Of a stretch of DNA of 12,162 bases, positions 1 to 6,967 are shown piece after piece (positions within the stretch are counted from its first letter, which is position 1; every line of letters starts with the position of its first letter). The translations under genes were made by a program, and so were the position numbers. The notes under the pieces were generated by a model, which was not told the DNA's origin, searched no databases, and was given only the letters and a program-made list of their open reading frames with translations. The stretch is from Clostridiales bacterium (GTDB lineage Bacteria > Bacillota > Clostridia > Lachnospirales > WQUN01), in NCBI GenBank assembly GCA_031289625.1, contig JAITPB010000004.1:1-12162 (forward strand), written 5' to 3'.

Positions 1-163
1 ACAAGGCGCACCTGTCCACATGAGCGCCCTGCGCCAAGCAGTCCCGCTGATAGACTTCCGCCGGGTCTTGCCCTTTGAGGGATTCAATATCGGGATACCC
101 GGCGCGGATTAAGTGCTGCGCCATATTCTTGCCTATGCCGGGGATTTTGGTTAAGTCGGTCAT
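1..163 (-). CDS. Cdd1-like helix-hairpin-helix protein (partial, 3' end beyond window)
   Basis: Reading leftwards from the ATG at 163-161, 54 codons stay open to the window edge, so only the N-terminal part is seen. The protein begins MTDLTKIPGIGKNM and continues with HLIRAGYPDIESLKG and a cysteine-containing YQRDCLAQG. IPGIGKNMAQHLI is a helix-hairpin-helix, a fold that usually contacts nucleic acid without sequence preference. The order of motifs is what I know from the small Cdd1 family (Pfam 'Pathogenicity locus', usually about 90-100 residues); its biochemical role is unknown. AGGAGT (172-177 region, read on the minus strand) lies about 7 bases before the ATG. The start is only 17 bases past the histidine kinase stop, so it is probably the third gene of the regulator-kinase operon. 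Any link to signalling is inference; such genes often sit near unrelated genes. Confidence 0.75.
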   Translation of the reverse strand, partial: MTDLTKIPGIGKNMAQHLIRAGYPDIESLKGQDPAEVYQRDCLAQGAHVDRCAL

Positions 164-180
164 GTTTTCAACTCCTGAGA

Positions 181-1413
181 TTACAGCGATACTGTAAACT
201 GTATCCATTCTCGGTACTTGCCCGTCACCTCTATCTTGCCATTATGCGCGTCCGCAATCGCTTTGCCAATTGCGAGTCCCAGACCATATCCGCCTGTTTC
301 ACGCGAACGAGATTCATCGCTCCGATAAAAACGATCAAATATCTTGTCTTTTTCAGCATCTGGAATACCGGCGCCTGTGTTGAACACCGAAATGCATGGG
401 TGTTTCGCAGTGCCGCTCAACGTCACTTTTATGCCTCCATGCACGTCGGAATGCTTGATAGCGTTATCAACCAGAATGCCTACCAGTTTTTTGATTTGCC
501 CTTCATCTCCGATGATGCTGAGATTCTCCGCAATTGCATAGGAATAATTTTTCCCCTCTTCAAATGCCCTGCATTCAAATTCCAAGACTGTGTTCAGGAC
601 AGCGTTACTCAATAAAAATTCATTTTTAATGATTGCCGTTGTGGATTCGTCGGCTTTTGCTATCGCGAGCAAATCACAAACAAGCCCGTTCATGCGCTCG
701 GACTGTGATTTTATGTGTTCAAGCCGCATATTTTCACCAATTTCATTTCGCAGTACGTCGGCGTTTGTACCGATAATGGTAAGCGGTGTTTTCAGTTCAT
801 GGCTTGCATCGGATATGAACCGCCTCTGCTTGTCAAAGGCCGCCCTGATCGGCGCAATCATCCATTGCGCCAAAAAAGAGGCCAGACCTAATAAAATTAC
901 ACTGGCGATGCTGGCAGTCCAAACGGACGTGCTGGTCAGCTCTTCCAAAATACCTATCTCAATGCTTCTCTCTACAAGAACCAGTATCTGACCGTAGAAC
1001 TTCTGTGAAAGTAAAAAGCTGAAGTTATCGACGGCGCCTTTGGTTTTACCTGAGTTAAGGGCATCTGCGATATAACTCTGTGCGTCATCTTTTGAAAAGT
1101 CAAACATCATATCCAGGTTCAATTCGATGATTGCGCCGTCATCGTCTAGTTTAGCATAGAAAAACCGCCCGGCCCTCATCATTTCAGAACCTCCCAACGG
1201 GTCACGATAGTTCTTGTCCTGCCGCTTGCTGTGTTCGCTTCGCGGCTGGAGAAAGAAGCCGTCGTTCTCCGCCACATGAGCCATGAAATCATCTGTCCTT
1301 TTCATGGAGGCCTGACACATAGAGAAATTTAAGACCAAGAGGACGGCCGCGAACACGATGAGAAGCGTTCCCATGACCACTATGATAATTTTTATCCTGA
1401 GTCGTCTTAACAT
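181..1413 (-). CDS. Membrane sensor histidine kinase (HisKA/HATPase_c), no clear HAMP
   Basis: This 410-residue kinase would sense an extracytoplasmic signal, autophosphorylate on His and pass the phosphate to the regulator encoded just upstream. Residues 7-31 and about 164-188 are hydrophobic membrane segments flanking a roughly 130-residue outer domain that I do not recognise as a known sensor fold. The H-box is FISDASHELKTPL with phospho-acceptor H205. The N-box LVDNAIKHSD (N317), G1 NTGAGIP (345-351), F-box DRFYRSD and G2 GGYGLGL (374-380) form a complete ATPase domain. Only about 10 residues (IAPIRAAFDK) separate the second membrane helix from HisKA, so a normal 50-residue HAMP linker is missing. 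The ATG at 1413-1411 overlaps the end of the regulator gene by 7 bases (ATGTTAA), and a GGAGG lies about 8 bases upstream. This points to translational coupling. By class it resembles small-HAMP-less kinases of surface-stress or peptide-sensing systems, but the ligand cannot be read from the sequence. Confidence 0.95.
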   Translation of the reverse strand: MLRRLRIKIIIVVMGTLLIVFAAVLLVLNFSMCQASMKRTDDFMAHVAENDGFFLQPRSEHSKRQDKNYRDPLGGSEMMRAGRFFYAKLDDDGAIIELNLDMMFDFSKDDAQSYIADALNSGKTKGAVDNFSFLLSQKFYGQILVLVERSIEIGILEELTSTSVWTASIASVILLGLASFLAQWMIAPIRAAFDKQRRFISDASHELKTPLTIIGTNADVLRNEIGENMRLEHIKSQSERMNGLVCDLLAIAKADESTTAIIKNEFLLSNAVLNTVLEFECRAFEEGKNYSYAIAENLSIIGDEGQIKKLVGILVDNAIKHSDVHGGIKVTLSGTAKHPCISVFNTGAGIPDAEKDKIFDRFYRSDESRSRETGGYGLGLAIGKAIADAHNGKIEVTGKYREWIQFTVSL

Positions 1414-2084
1414 TCAGGCGCCTCCAAAGAGTAGCCGGTATTACGCACGGCTTTGATTTGCAAATCCGATCCGATGGCCGTAAGTTTTTTGCGGACAAAT
1501 GAAATATAGACTTCAATGATGTTGTATTCCGCTTCGCTGTCGAATCCCCATATCTTCTCAATGAACCGCTCTTTCGGGATAATCTGCCGGCTGTTTTGCA
1601 TAAGCATTTCCATAATTTGATATTCTTTTGACGCCAATTTCACCGAGCCTGTTTTTCCGCTCAGTTCGTGCGTATTTTTATCCAGTTCAGTATTCCCCAG
1701 TTGCAGCGCGTCGCCGACAAACTCACTGCCCCGGCGTGTTATGGCGCGCAGCCGCGCGAGAAGTTCGCCGGTTGCGAAAGGCTTTGTCAGATAGTCGTCC
1801 GCGCCGGTATCCAATCCCTTGATTTTATCATTCACTTCAGATTTGGCCGTCAGGAGCAGCACAGGAGTGGAATTCCCCTGGCCGCGCAACGAACGCAGGA
1901 CTTCGATTCCATTTTTCCCAGGAAGCATAATATCCAGAATCATCGCGTCATATATGCCGCTCAAAGCGTAATCTTCACCGGACTGCCCATCGTATACAGC
2001 ATCTATTTCATGCAGATTTTGCTTCAGCAACGCGGCGAGCGCATCGGAAAGCTGTCGTTCATCCTCTACAATGAGAATTTTCAT
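1407..2084 (-). CDS. OmpR/PhoB-family response regulator
   Basis: This is a 225-residue DNA-binding response regulator, of normal length for the family. The receiver domain (residues 1-115) has the acidic pocket E7-D8, phospho-acceptor D51 in LILDIMLPG (read MILDIMLPG), T79 in LLLTAK and K101 in LTKPF. The C-terminal winged helix (about 128-222) has KLASKEYQIMEML, the recognition-helix stretch EYNIIEVYISFVRKKL and the wing RNTGYSL. The ATG at 2084 is chosen over a GTG at 2102 because GGAGGTGA (minus strand, 2100-2093) ends 8 bases before it and the GTG lies inside that ribosome binding site. The gene overlaps the kinase start by 7 bases, so the two form a pair. Its own promoter carries paired TTCAAG half-sites 11 bases apart, which suggests autoregulation. 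The same element occurs before 2239 and 4849, so those genes are its likely targets (inference). Confidence 0.96.
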   Translation of the reverse strand: MKILIVEDERQLSDALAALLKQNLHEIDAVYDGQSGEDYALSGIYDAMILDIMLPGKNGIEVLRSLRGQGNSTPVLLLTAKSEVNDKIKGLDTGADDYLTKPFATGELLARLRAITRRGSEFVGDALQLGNTELDKNTHELSGKTGSVKLASKEYQIMEMLMQNSRQIIPKERFIEKIWGFDSEAEYNIIEVYISFVRKKLTAIGSDLQIKAVRNTGYSLEAPEC

Positions 2085-2092
2085 GCGTGATC

Positions 2093-2100
2093 TCACCTCC
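2093..2100 (-). promoter_or_regulatory. Ribosome binding site of the response regulator
   Basis: The minus strand reads GGAGGTGA here, a near-perfect Shine-Dalgarno sequence, 8 bases before the ATG at 2084. It decides the start: the in-frame GTG at 2102 overlaps this site and so is unlikely to be used. Confidence 0.85.
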
Positions 2101-2119
2101 ACTTTTCTGGGCGCCTTTC

Positions 2120-2151
2120 ATTATACAATATTTCCTTGAATTTTTCTTGAA
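2120..2151 (-). promoter_or_regulatory. Promoter of the regulator-kinase operon with paired TTCAAG operator
   Basis: On the minus strand a perfect -10 box TATAAT (2125-2120) stands 41 bases or less before the ribosome binding site. No good -35 box is found at 16-18 bases. Instead TTCAAG (2151-2146), five A residues and TTCAAG (2140-2135) form an 11-base direct repeat that ends 9 bases before the -10 box. Direct repeats with an 11-base period are the usual target of OmpR-family dimers, and a weak -35 is normal where such a protein activates. The likely binder is the regulator itself. Bases 2135-2156 can also pair as CTTG/CAAG, so an inverted-repeat reading is a weaker alternative. Confidence 0.6.
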
Positions 2152-2180
2152 CAAGGACCTGACATTGCGCCGGTATGATT

Positions 2181-2211
2181 TTCAATCTTTTTTCAAGGAT
2201 AGGCCGATAAA
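2181..2211 (+). promoter_or_regulatory. Promoter/operator of the glycosyltransferase operon
   Basis: TTCAAT (2181-2186) and TTCAAG (2192-2197) are again 11 bases apart, on the plus strand and pointing at the glycosyltransferase gene. They are followed after 8 bases by GATAAA (2206-2211), a passable -10-like box. The shared TTCAAGG core and the same spacing to the -10 position match the element before the regulator gene and the one before 4849. The two divergent operators lie about 30 bases apart, so the intergenic region may be a shared control region. The -10 assignment is weak; the repeat is plain. Confidence 0.5.
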
Positions 2212-2238
2212 CTTCTATTGAATGCAGGGATAGAGGGG

Positions 2239-3306
2239 GTGAGCCGCATTTACATCGTCATTGTAATACCAGCGCTGAACGCGGATCAGAAGCTGCTTCG
2301 GCTAGCCGAAGAAATAGCCGCTCTATTTTCGCCGCGCCTTGTAGTCGTAAACGACGGCAGCGACGAAAAAAATGCTCACATCTTTGAATCTCTAAAGCGG
2401 ATGGGGTGTGATGTTTTAATGCACACACGCAATCTGGGAAAGGGAGCCGCGCTGAAAACCGGCATAAGGCACGCGCTTACCGTTTATCCAGACGCTCTCG
2501 GGATTGTGACCGCCGATGCGGACGGACAGCATTCACCGCAAGATATTTTCTATCTCGCGCAACGTATCCTTGAAAGTCCGGAGGGCATAATTTTGGGAAC
2601 CCGTTATTTTGACGAAACACATGTACCATTCAAGAGCAGATGGGGCAACAAAATCACCTCTGCGGTGTTTTGGCTTAGAACAGGCTTGAGGCTTGCCGAC
2701 ACGCAGACAGGGCTGAGAGCGATACCCATGAGATACGCGCCTGCTATTGCACTGGTAAACGGTTCACGTTTTGAGTTTGAAATGAACATGCTGCTGCTGG
2801 CATGCAGGATGGAGATTCCTTTGATAGCGGCGCCGATACACACGATATATTCGGGAAATAACAGTTCCTCGCATTTTCGTGCGGTGAGGGATTCCGCGAG
2901 GATTTATTTTGATATCTTAAAGTTCGGATGCTCCTCCTTGATCTGCGCAGCCTTGGATTTCGGACTTTTCGTTTTACTTTCGGCATTCGTTTTCAGTCAC
3001 GCCAAGTTCGGCATTGCGATATCGACCATATTGGCAAGAATTGTTTCAGGGCTGTGCAACTTCCTGTTCAACAGATTTATCGTGTTTGGCGAAAAACGAA
3101 AAGGCGCGCTTATGAAGTATTTGTTCTTATTCCTTGCGCAGATGTTCCTATCCGCACAATTGACCACCTTACTCGCCGTGGAACTGCTTAACGCCCCGAT
3201 TGCAAAACTTGTGGCGGACGCCGCATTATTTTTATTAAGCTTTATCCTCCAGAGAAAATTTATCTTTAGAAGGGAGGCGGAAAATCATGCAAAGAAGAGC
3301 CAATAA
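2239..3306 (+). CDS. GT2 glycosyltransferase fused to GtrA-type membrane domain
   Basis: From the GTG at 2239 the protein has 355 residues. The N-terminal GT2 domain (about 4-215) has the nucleotide-sugar fold: VIPALN (9-14), VVNDGSD (36-42), NLGKGAALKTG, the metal-binding DADGQH (93-98) and TQTGLRAIP, typical of the DPM1/polyprenyl-phosphate glycosyltransferase group. The C-terminal part (about 222-345) has four hydrophobic segments and the GtrA signature NFLFNRFIVF. Such fusions are expected to make a polyprenyl-phosphate sugar and help move it across the membrane for decoration of surface glycans; the sugar is unknown. Start: a TTG at 2218 has no ribosome binding site, while AGGG (2226-2229) lies 9 bases before the GTG. 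AGGGGGTGA (2234-2242) would fit a rare ATT start at 2248 even better, so the first few residues are uncertain. The gene overlaps the next one by 20 bases. Confidence 0.9.
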   Translation: MSRIYIVIVIPALNADQKLLRLAEEIAALFSPRLVVVNDGSDEKNAHIFESLKRMGCDVLMHTRNLGKGAALKTGIRHALTVYPDALGIVTADADGQHSPQDIFYLAQRILESPEGIILGTRYFDETHVPFKSRWGNKITSAVFWLRTGLRLADTQTGLRAIPMRYAPAIALVNGSRFEFEMNMLLLACRMEIPLIAAPIHTIYSGNNSSSHFRAVRDSARIYFDILKFGCSSLICAALDFGLFVLLSAFVFSHAKFGIAISTILARIVSGLCNFLFNRFIVFGEKRKGALMKYLFLFLAQMFLSAQLTTLLAVELLNAPIAKLVADAALFLLSFILQRKFIFRREAENHAKKSQ

Positions 3307-4285
3307 TGCAAATCCACTTATTCGTTTTTTGAAACGCCCCTATGCTTTTGCGGCGATGTTTTCTTTGGCGCTTATGGCGGCATTCGTATTCACGCTGCTT
3401 GACGCGTTTGTGATACCGAAGGTTTTGCAAACTGTTCCGCAGAGCAGCGCGCCGCCTCCTCCCGCACAGGAGCGGATGGATGGGGCGGAAATGGGCGAAG
3501 GCAACGCTTCCCTCCCATCCAATAATGACCGCGATATAGACGAGCATAAACAATCTTCCCCAGAGATAACGGCTGCCTCTTACAAAGATGAAAACATTGA
3601 AATTGCCATTGAGGCCGTCCGCGCGTTTGACACGGATGTTTACATCGCGGATGTAAAGGTGAGCAGCGCCGAGTATTTGAAGACGGCCTTCGCTAAAAAC
3701 ACCTATGGGCGCAACGTCAATGATGAAACCTCTGTCATTGCCGCCGAGCATAACGCGATATTCGCAATTAACGGTGATTATTACGGCTTTCGTGACGATG
3801 GATGGGTACTGCGCAACGGCGTCTTATACCGTTCAGGCGGGAATGCGTCCGCATTATGGATGGATTCATCGGGCGATTTTTTCTGCGGCAGCCATGCGGA
3901 CTCAATGGAACGACAAATTTCAGATCTGTGGCAAATATGGTCATTCGGGCCTCCGCTTGTTATGGATGGAGGGATCGCCGTTTCGGAAAATCAGGAGATT
4001 TCGGGACGGTCTTCGGTCAGTAATCCTCGAACAGCGATAGGACAGGCGGGAGATTTGCACTATGCGTTTATCGTGTCGGATGGCAGGACAAACGCCTCCG
4101 CCGGGCTGTCTCTTCATGAACTGGCAAAACTGTTCCTTGAACGTGGCTGTGATATCGCTTATAATTTCGACGGCGGTGGTTCATCTACCATGGTTTTTAA
4201 CGGTCAGGTCGTCAATAACCCCACCACGGGCGGCAGGAGAATCGGTGAACGGGAGGTGAGCGATATTGTTTACATCGGATACTGA
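3287..4285 (+). CDS. Membrane-anchored phosphodiester glycosidase (NAGPA domain)
   Basis: This 332-residue protein has a short basic N-terminus, one membrane helix at about 20-43 with no cleavage site evident, a Pro/Ser-rich spacer (about 50-95) and then an NAGPA-type domain (about 105-332), so the catalytic part should face outside. Conserved family blocks are INGDYYGF (161-168), NPRTAIG (246-252), SDGR (264-267) and FDGGGSSTM (294-302). The family includes the uncovering enzyme that removes N-acetylglucosamine from mannose-6-phosphate diesters, and bacterial members act on sugar-phosphodiester linkages. A role in trimming phosphodiester-linked sugars of a wall or exported polymer fits its place behind a GT2-GtrA gene (inference). 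AGGGAGG (3271-3277) lies 9 bases before the ATG. It overlaps both neighbours by 20 bases, which suggests tight translational coupling. Confidence 0.92.
   Translation: MQRRANNANPLIRFLKRPYAFAAMFSLALMAAFVFTLLDAFVIPKVLQTVPQSSAPPPPAQERMDGAEMGEGNASLPSNNDRDIDEHKQSSPEITAASYKDENIEIAIEAVRAFDTDVYIADVKVSSAEYLKTAFAKNTYGRNVNDETSVIAAEHNAIFAINGDYYGFRDDGWVLRNGVLYRSGGNASALWMDSSGDFFCGSHADSMERQISDLWQIWSFGPPLVMDGGIAVSENQEISGRSSVSNPRTAIGQAGDLHYAFIVSDGRTNASAGLSLHELAKLFLERGCDIAYNFDGGGSSTMVFNGQVVNNPTTGGRRIGEREVSDIVYIGY
4251..4259 (+). promoter_or_regulatory. Ribosome binding site supporting a TTG start
   Basis: GGGAGGTGA sits inside the 3' end of the glycosidase gene, 6 bases before TTG at 4266. The only alternative in frame, ATG at 4287, has no purine-rich site before it. 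The site therefore decides for the TTG start of the next gene. Confidence 0.7.
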
Positions 4286-4700
4286 AATGAAGCGGCGGGG
4301 CAGGCGCCTATTGATAAAATCAATGACGGCATATTTTTCTGTTTCTATTCTCTGCCTTGTGATTACAAACGTCTACGCGCTGTTTGGGCATGGTGTGCGA
4401 AGCGAGAGCATGGATTTTATGTTCCTCTATCCGCTCATCGGCGGAACGGGGGTCTTTCTGCTGATGACGTTGATTGCGGTATATTTGCCTGAAAGACTTC
4501 GCGAAGTTTCACGTGTGGGATACAATCTGCACAACTCCGGCATCGCCTCGCTCACATCCGCCGCCATGCTCACAGGCATTATGGAGATAGCTGGGACCAG
4601 CTCAAAATGGATTGGGTATATCAAACTTGCCGGGTATGTCTTGGTTTGTGGCGCTTTCGTCTGCCAGAGCCTCAGATTTCTGAAACGAGCCGTACGTTGA
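4266..4700 (+). CDS. Small four-helix integral membrane protein, unknown function
   Basis: I do not recognise a named family. From the TTG at 4266 the protein has 144 residues, with a basic N-terminal patch (KRRGRRLLIK) followed by four hydrophobic stretches at about 18-38, 50-70, 90-107 and 117-136, and a basic C-terminus (RFLKRAVR), so both ends are probably cytoplasmic. The second stretch contains FMFLYPLIGG. No catalytic motif is visible. The reading frame begins 20 bases before the glycosidase stop, exactly as at the preceding gene junction, so it should be made together with the glycosyltransferase and glycosidase. It may be a membrane partner of those enzymes (inference from position only). 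If the ATG at 4287 were used the protein would be 137 residues. Confidence 0.75.
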   Translation: MFTSDTEMKRRGRRLLIKSMTAYFSVSILCLVITNVYALFGHGVRSESMDFMFLYPLIGGTGVFLLMTLIAVYLPERLREVSRVGYNLHNSGIASLTSAAMLTGIMEIAGTSSKWIGYIKLAGYVLVCGAFVCQSLRFLKRAVR

Positions 4701-4709
4701 ACCGCTCGC

Positions 4710-4742
4710 CTCAATATTTTTTCAAGGTTTGAATGATATATT
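4710..4742 (+). promoter_or_regulatory. Promoter/operator of the beta-helix lipoprotein gene
   Basis: CTCAAT (4710-4715) and TTCAAG (4721-4726) are 11 bases apart and are followed after 10 bases by TATATT (4737-4742), a good -10 box. The stretch TTTTTTCAAGG is shared base for base with the element before the glycosyltransferase gene. This places the lipoprotein gene under the same probable regulator, with its own promoter in the 148-base gap and a leader of roughly 100 bases. A short 5-base-pair stem (4813-4829) before the ribosome binding site is too weak to call. Confidence 0.55.
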
Positions 4743-4848
4743 GTGAATGTAAATATTTTGCGGCATATGGCGGCGGATTGCCATTCCCTCGAATGCATTA
4801 TCAGATGATTCTAGCCGTGAACAGCGGCTCGGAGAGGAGTTATAAATA

Positions 4849-6864
4849 GTGAATCACATGAAATCTGCCATAATACGAGTTTTGGCTCTGCTTTTAGGTC
4901 TCACCATCGTTTTGTCCGGCTGCGGGAGCGGAAAAAATCTAAAACCTGACGCCAGCGACTCACCGCCTTCGGAAACGTCAACCATACAGCCGTCAGACAG
5001 CGGCAATATATCCGCGGTCATAGACGGCGGCAATACCTCCGCGGTCATAAACTCCGGCGCGTTTACAACTTCATATGAATACACATCGGATGATACGGAC
5101 AGCTCATGGGATAAAAACAGCGCGACAACAATTGCGCTTGGCGGCAATACTGCCGACATTTCCGGCGCCGGCGCGGATTTTTCAGGCAAAACGCTCACGA
5201 TTAAGCAAGCGGGAACTTACGTACTGTCGGGTATGCTCACGGACGGGCAAGTCTTGATAGACGCGGGGGCAGACGATGTTGTCCGCTTGGTGTTAAACGG
5301 CGTTTCACTTCATCATGAAACCGGCCCCGCGATTTACGCGCCACAGTCGGAGAAAGTAGTGCTCATACTCGAAAAAGGAACCGAAAACAAGGTTTCGGAC
5401 GGTTCCGGTTCCGCCGCTTCGGAAAGCGCTGACGAGCCTGACGCGGCAATCTTTGCGCAGGACAATCTGAGCATTACCGGCGATGGAACGCTTATGGTTA
5501 CGGGCGCTTATAAGCACGGGATTCGCGCGCAAGACATCCTTGCCATAACAGGCGGCGTACTATCCGTCGGCGCGGATGGCGACGCTCTGCGTGGGCGCGA
5601 TGGAGTCGCCATCCAAAAGGGGAGCTTTACGCTTGAAGCCGGGGGCGATGGGATTCAATCTAGTAACGACGAGGACGACGCGAAAGGCTTTGTGATTATA
5701 AACGACGGGGCATATACCATCCAATCCGCAAACGATGGCATCCAGGCGCAAAGCTCGTTAATGCTCACAGGCGGAGAATTTCACATAACGACAGGCGGCG
5801 GGAGCGCAAATGCGCCTGTGCGGGAAGACGATTTTCGCGGCGGCCGGGCCGGTTGGGGCGGCAATACGCAGACTGCTGACACTGCTGACACAGAAGAAAC
5901 CGAGAGCATGAAAGCGCTGAAAGCGGGAAAGCAGCTTAATATCACCGACGGCGATATTACAATTGACGCTGAGGACGACGCCGTGCACTCAAATGGAGAC
6001 ATTACCGTCACCTCGGGCAAGCTTACGATAAAGTCCGGCGACGACGGGTTCCATGCGGACGCCGCGCTCCATATTTCCGGCGGAAATATCGAAATACCCG
6101 CAAGCTATGAAGGGCTGGAGGGGCTTTCCGTCACAATCACGGGAGGCGATATTGCGGTTTACGCAAACGACGACGCAATCAATGCCGCCGGAGGCGTAGA
6201 CAATGCCTCGGAGTTTGGCGGGCCGATGGGTTCAGACCGGTTTTCATCAAACGGAGAACGCTTTGTACGTATTTCCGGCGGGACGATTGATTTATTTGCG
6301 CCGCATGACGGCATAGATTCCAACGGCGATATTTTCTTTGACGGCGGTATGGTCAGCATCAGCGGCCCATCACAGGGCATGGACGGGGCAATTGATTTAG
6401 ACGGGAGCTTTCTGGTTACTGGCGGGCAGCTTATTACGGCGGGCAGTGTGCTAACTCCGTCCGCGGATTCCACGCAGGTCATCATTCTTGTCTCCTATAC
6501 CACGCAGCAAGCCGCTGACAGTGTGATTGCGATTAAAGACGCGAGCGGCAATACACTGCTTGAGTATACCAGCAAAAATTCTTGTGCGGCATCGGGATTT
6601 ACATCCCCGTCGTTCAAGGTTGACGAGACTGTTTCCCTATTCATAAATGGAGAGAAACGGACGGATATCAAATTAAGCGGCATCATCACGAGCATAGCCG
6701 ACGACGGCGGCGCCTACAGTGGCGGGGCTTTCAATGGCGGCAGAGGCGACAGAGGTGACGGCAGCGAAAACTGGGGCGGAGGAATGCGGCCGAACGGAGG
6801 AAATCGTCCCCGTCCCGTCCCGGAAGAGGCACCCGTCCCGGAGGCGGAAATGTTTATTCAATGA
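4849..6864 (+). CDS. Surface lipoprotein with Cthe_2159-like carbohydrate-binding beta-helix
   Basis: This 671-residue protein has a lipoprotein signal: basic start, hydrophobic core at 8-23 and lipobox LSGC with C25. A low-complexity Ser/Asp/Gly spacer follows (about 26-75). The rest (about 76-610) is built of short repeating strands and turns such as GGDGIQSSN, ANDGIQAQ, GDDGFHAD, NDDAINAAGG and HDGIDSNGD, the pattern of a right-handed parallel beta-helix. It fits the DUF4353/Cthe_2159 family, whose founding member binds cellulose and acidic sugars. The Asp-rich turns may bind calcium (inference). The tail (about 620-671) is Gly/Arg- then Pro/Glu-rich and includes RGDRGDG. Start: AGGAG (4835-4839) is 9 bases before the GTG at 4849, whereas ATG at 4858 is too far. 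It is probably a surface polymer-binding partner of the preceding sugar enzymes. A strong terminator follows, so it ends the block. Confidence 0.9.
   Translation: MNHMKSAIIRVLALLLGLTIVLSGCGSGKNLKPDASDSPPSETSTIQPSDSGNISAVIDGGNTSAVINSGAFTTSYEYTSDDTDSSWDKNSATTIALGGNTADISGAGADFSGKTLTIKQAGTYVLSGMLTDGQVLIDAGADDVVRLVLNGVSLHHETGPAIYAPQSEKVVLILEKGTENKVSDGSGSAASESADEPDAAIFAQDNLSITGDGTLMVTGAYKHGIRAQDILAITGGVLSVGADGDALRGRDGVAIQKGSFTLEAGGDGIQSSNDEDDAKGFVIINDGAYTIQSANDGIQAQSSLMLTGGEFHITTGGGSANAPVREDDFRGGRAGWGGNTQTADTADTEETESMKALKAGKQLNITDGDITIDAEDDAVHSNGDITVTSGKLTIKSGDDGFHADAALHISGGNIEIPASYEGLEGLSVTITGGDIAVYANDDAINAAGGVDNASEFGGPMGSDRFSSNGERFVRISGGTIDLFAPHDGIDSNGDIFFDGGMVSISGPSQGMDGAIDLDGSFLVTGGQLITAGSVLTPSADSTQVIILVSYTTQQAADSVIAIKDASGNTLLEYTSKNSCAASGFTSPSFKVDETVSLFINGEKRTDIKLSGIITSIADDGGAYSGGAFNGGRGDRGDGSENWGGGMRPNGGNRPRPVPEEAPVPEAEMFIQ
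5002..5052 (+). repeat. Imperfect 27-base-period tandem repeat in lipoprotein spacer
   Basis: Two 24-base units (5002-5025 and 5029-5052) differ at three positions and encode NISAVIDGG and NTSAVINSG, residues 53-69 of the lipoprotein. They lie in the linker between the lipid anchor and the beta-helix. Length change by repeat slippage here would alter spacer length without disturbing the fold. Confidence 0.7.
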
Positions 6865-6880
6865 GTGTTGTAAAGATGTG

Positions 6881-6917
6881 AAAAACGAGCGCCTGCTCAA
6901 AATGGGCGCTCGTTTTT
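6881..6917 (+). terminator. Intrinsic terminator after the lipoprotein gene
   Basis: CGAGCGCC (6886-6893) pairs perfectly with GGCGCTCG (6905-6912) around an 11-base loop and is followed by TTTTT; five A residues before the stem extend the pairing to 13 base pairs. It begins 17 bases past the lipoprotein stop. It separates the polysaccharide block from the Hsp70-like operon. The A-rich left arm would also let it work in reverse, but no minus-strand gene ends here. Confidence 0.9.
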
Positions 6918-6940
6918 GATGAATGCCAGCCGCCAGCCGC

Positions 6941-6966
6941 TTTTGATTATAGATTTTGATTATAGA
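6941..6966 (+). repeat. Two perfect tandem copies of a 13-base AT-rich unit
   Basis: TTTTGATTATAGA occurs at 6941-6953 and again, with no gap, at 6954-6966. It lies between the terminator and the first Hsp70-like gene, just upstream of the best promoter candidate. It could be a pair of operator half-sites, an UP-like element or simply a slippage duplication. Confidence 0.8.
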
Positions 6967-6967
6967 T

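Noticed and set aside
244..991. Plus-strand open frames opposite the histidine kinase
   Set aside because: The minus strand carries all kinase boxes in order; the plus-strand products have no motif and no ribosome binding site.
4813..4829. Hairpin AGCCG/CGGCT in the lipoprotein leader as a riboswitch or attenuator
   Set aside because: The stem is only 5 base pairs with a 7-base loop, no U-run follows and no conserved aptamer motif is visible.
6785..6920. Frameshift at the end of the lipoprotein gene, with an alternative +2 frame ending in Arg/Lys-rich residues
   Set aside because: The annotated frame ends naturally with a Pro/Glu-rich tail 17 bases before a terminator; the alternative frame runs through the terminator stem.
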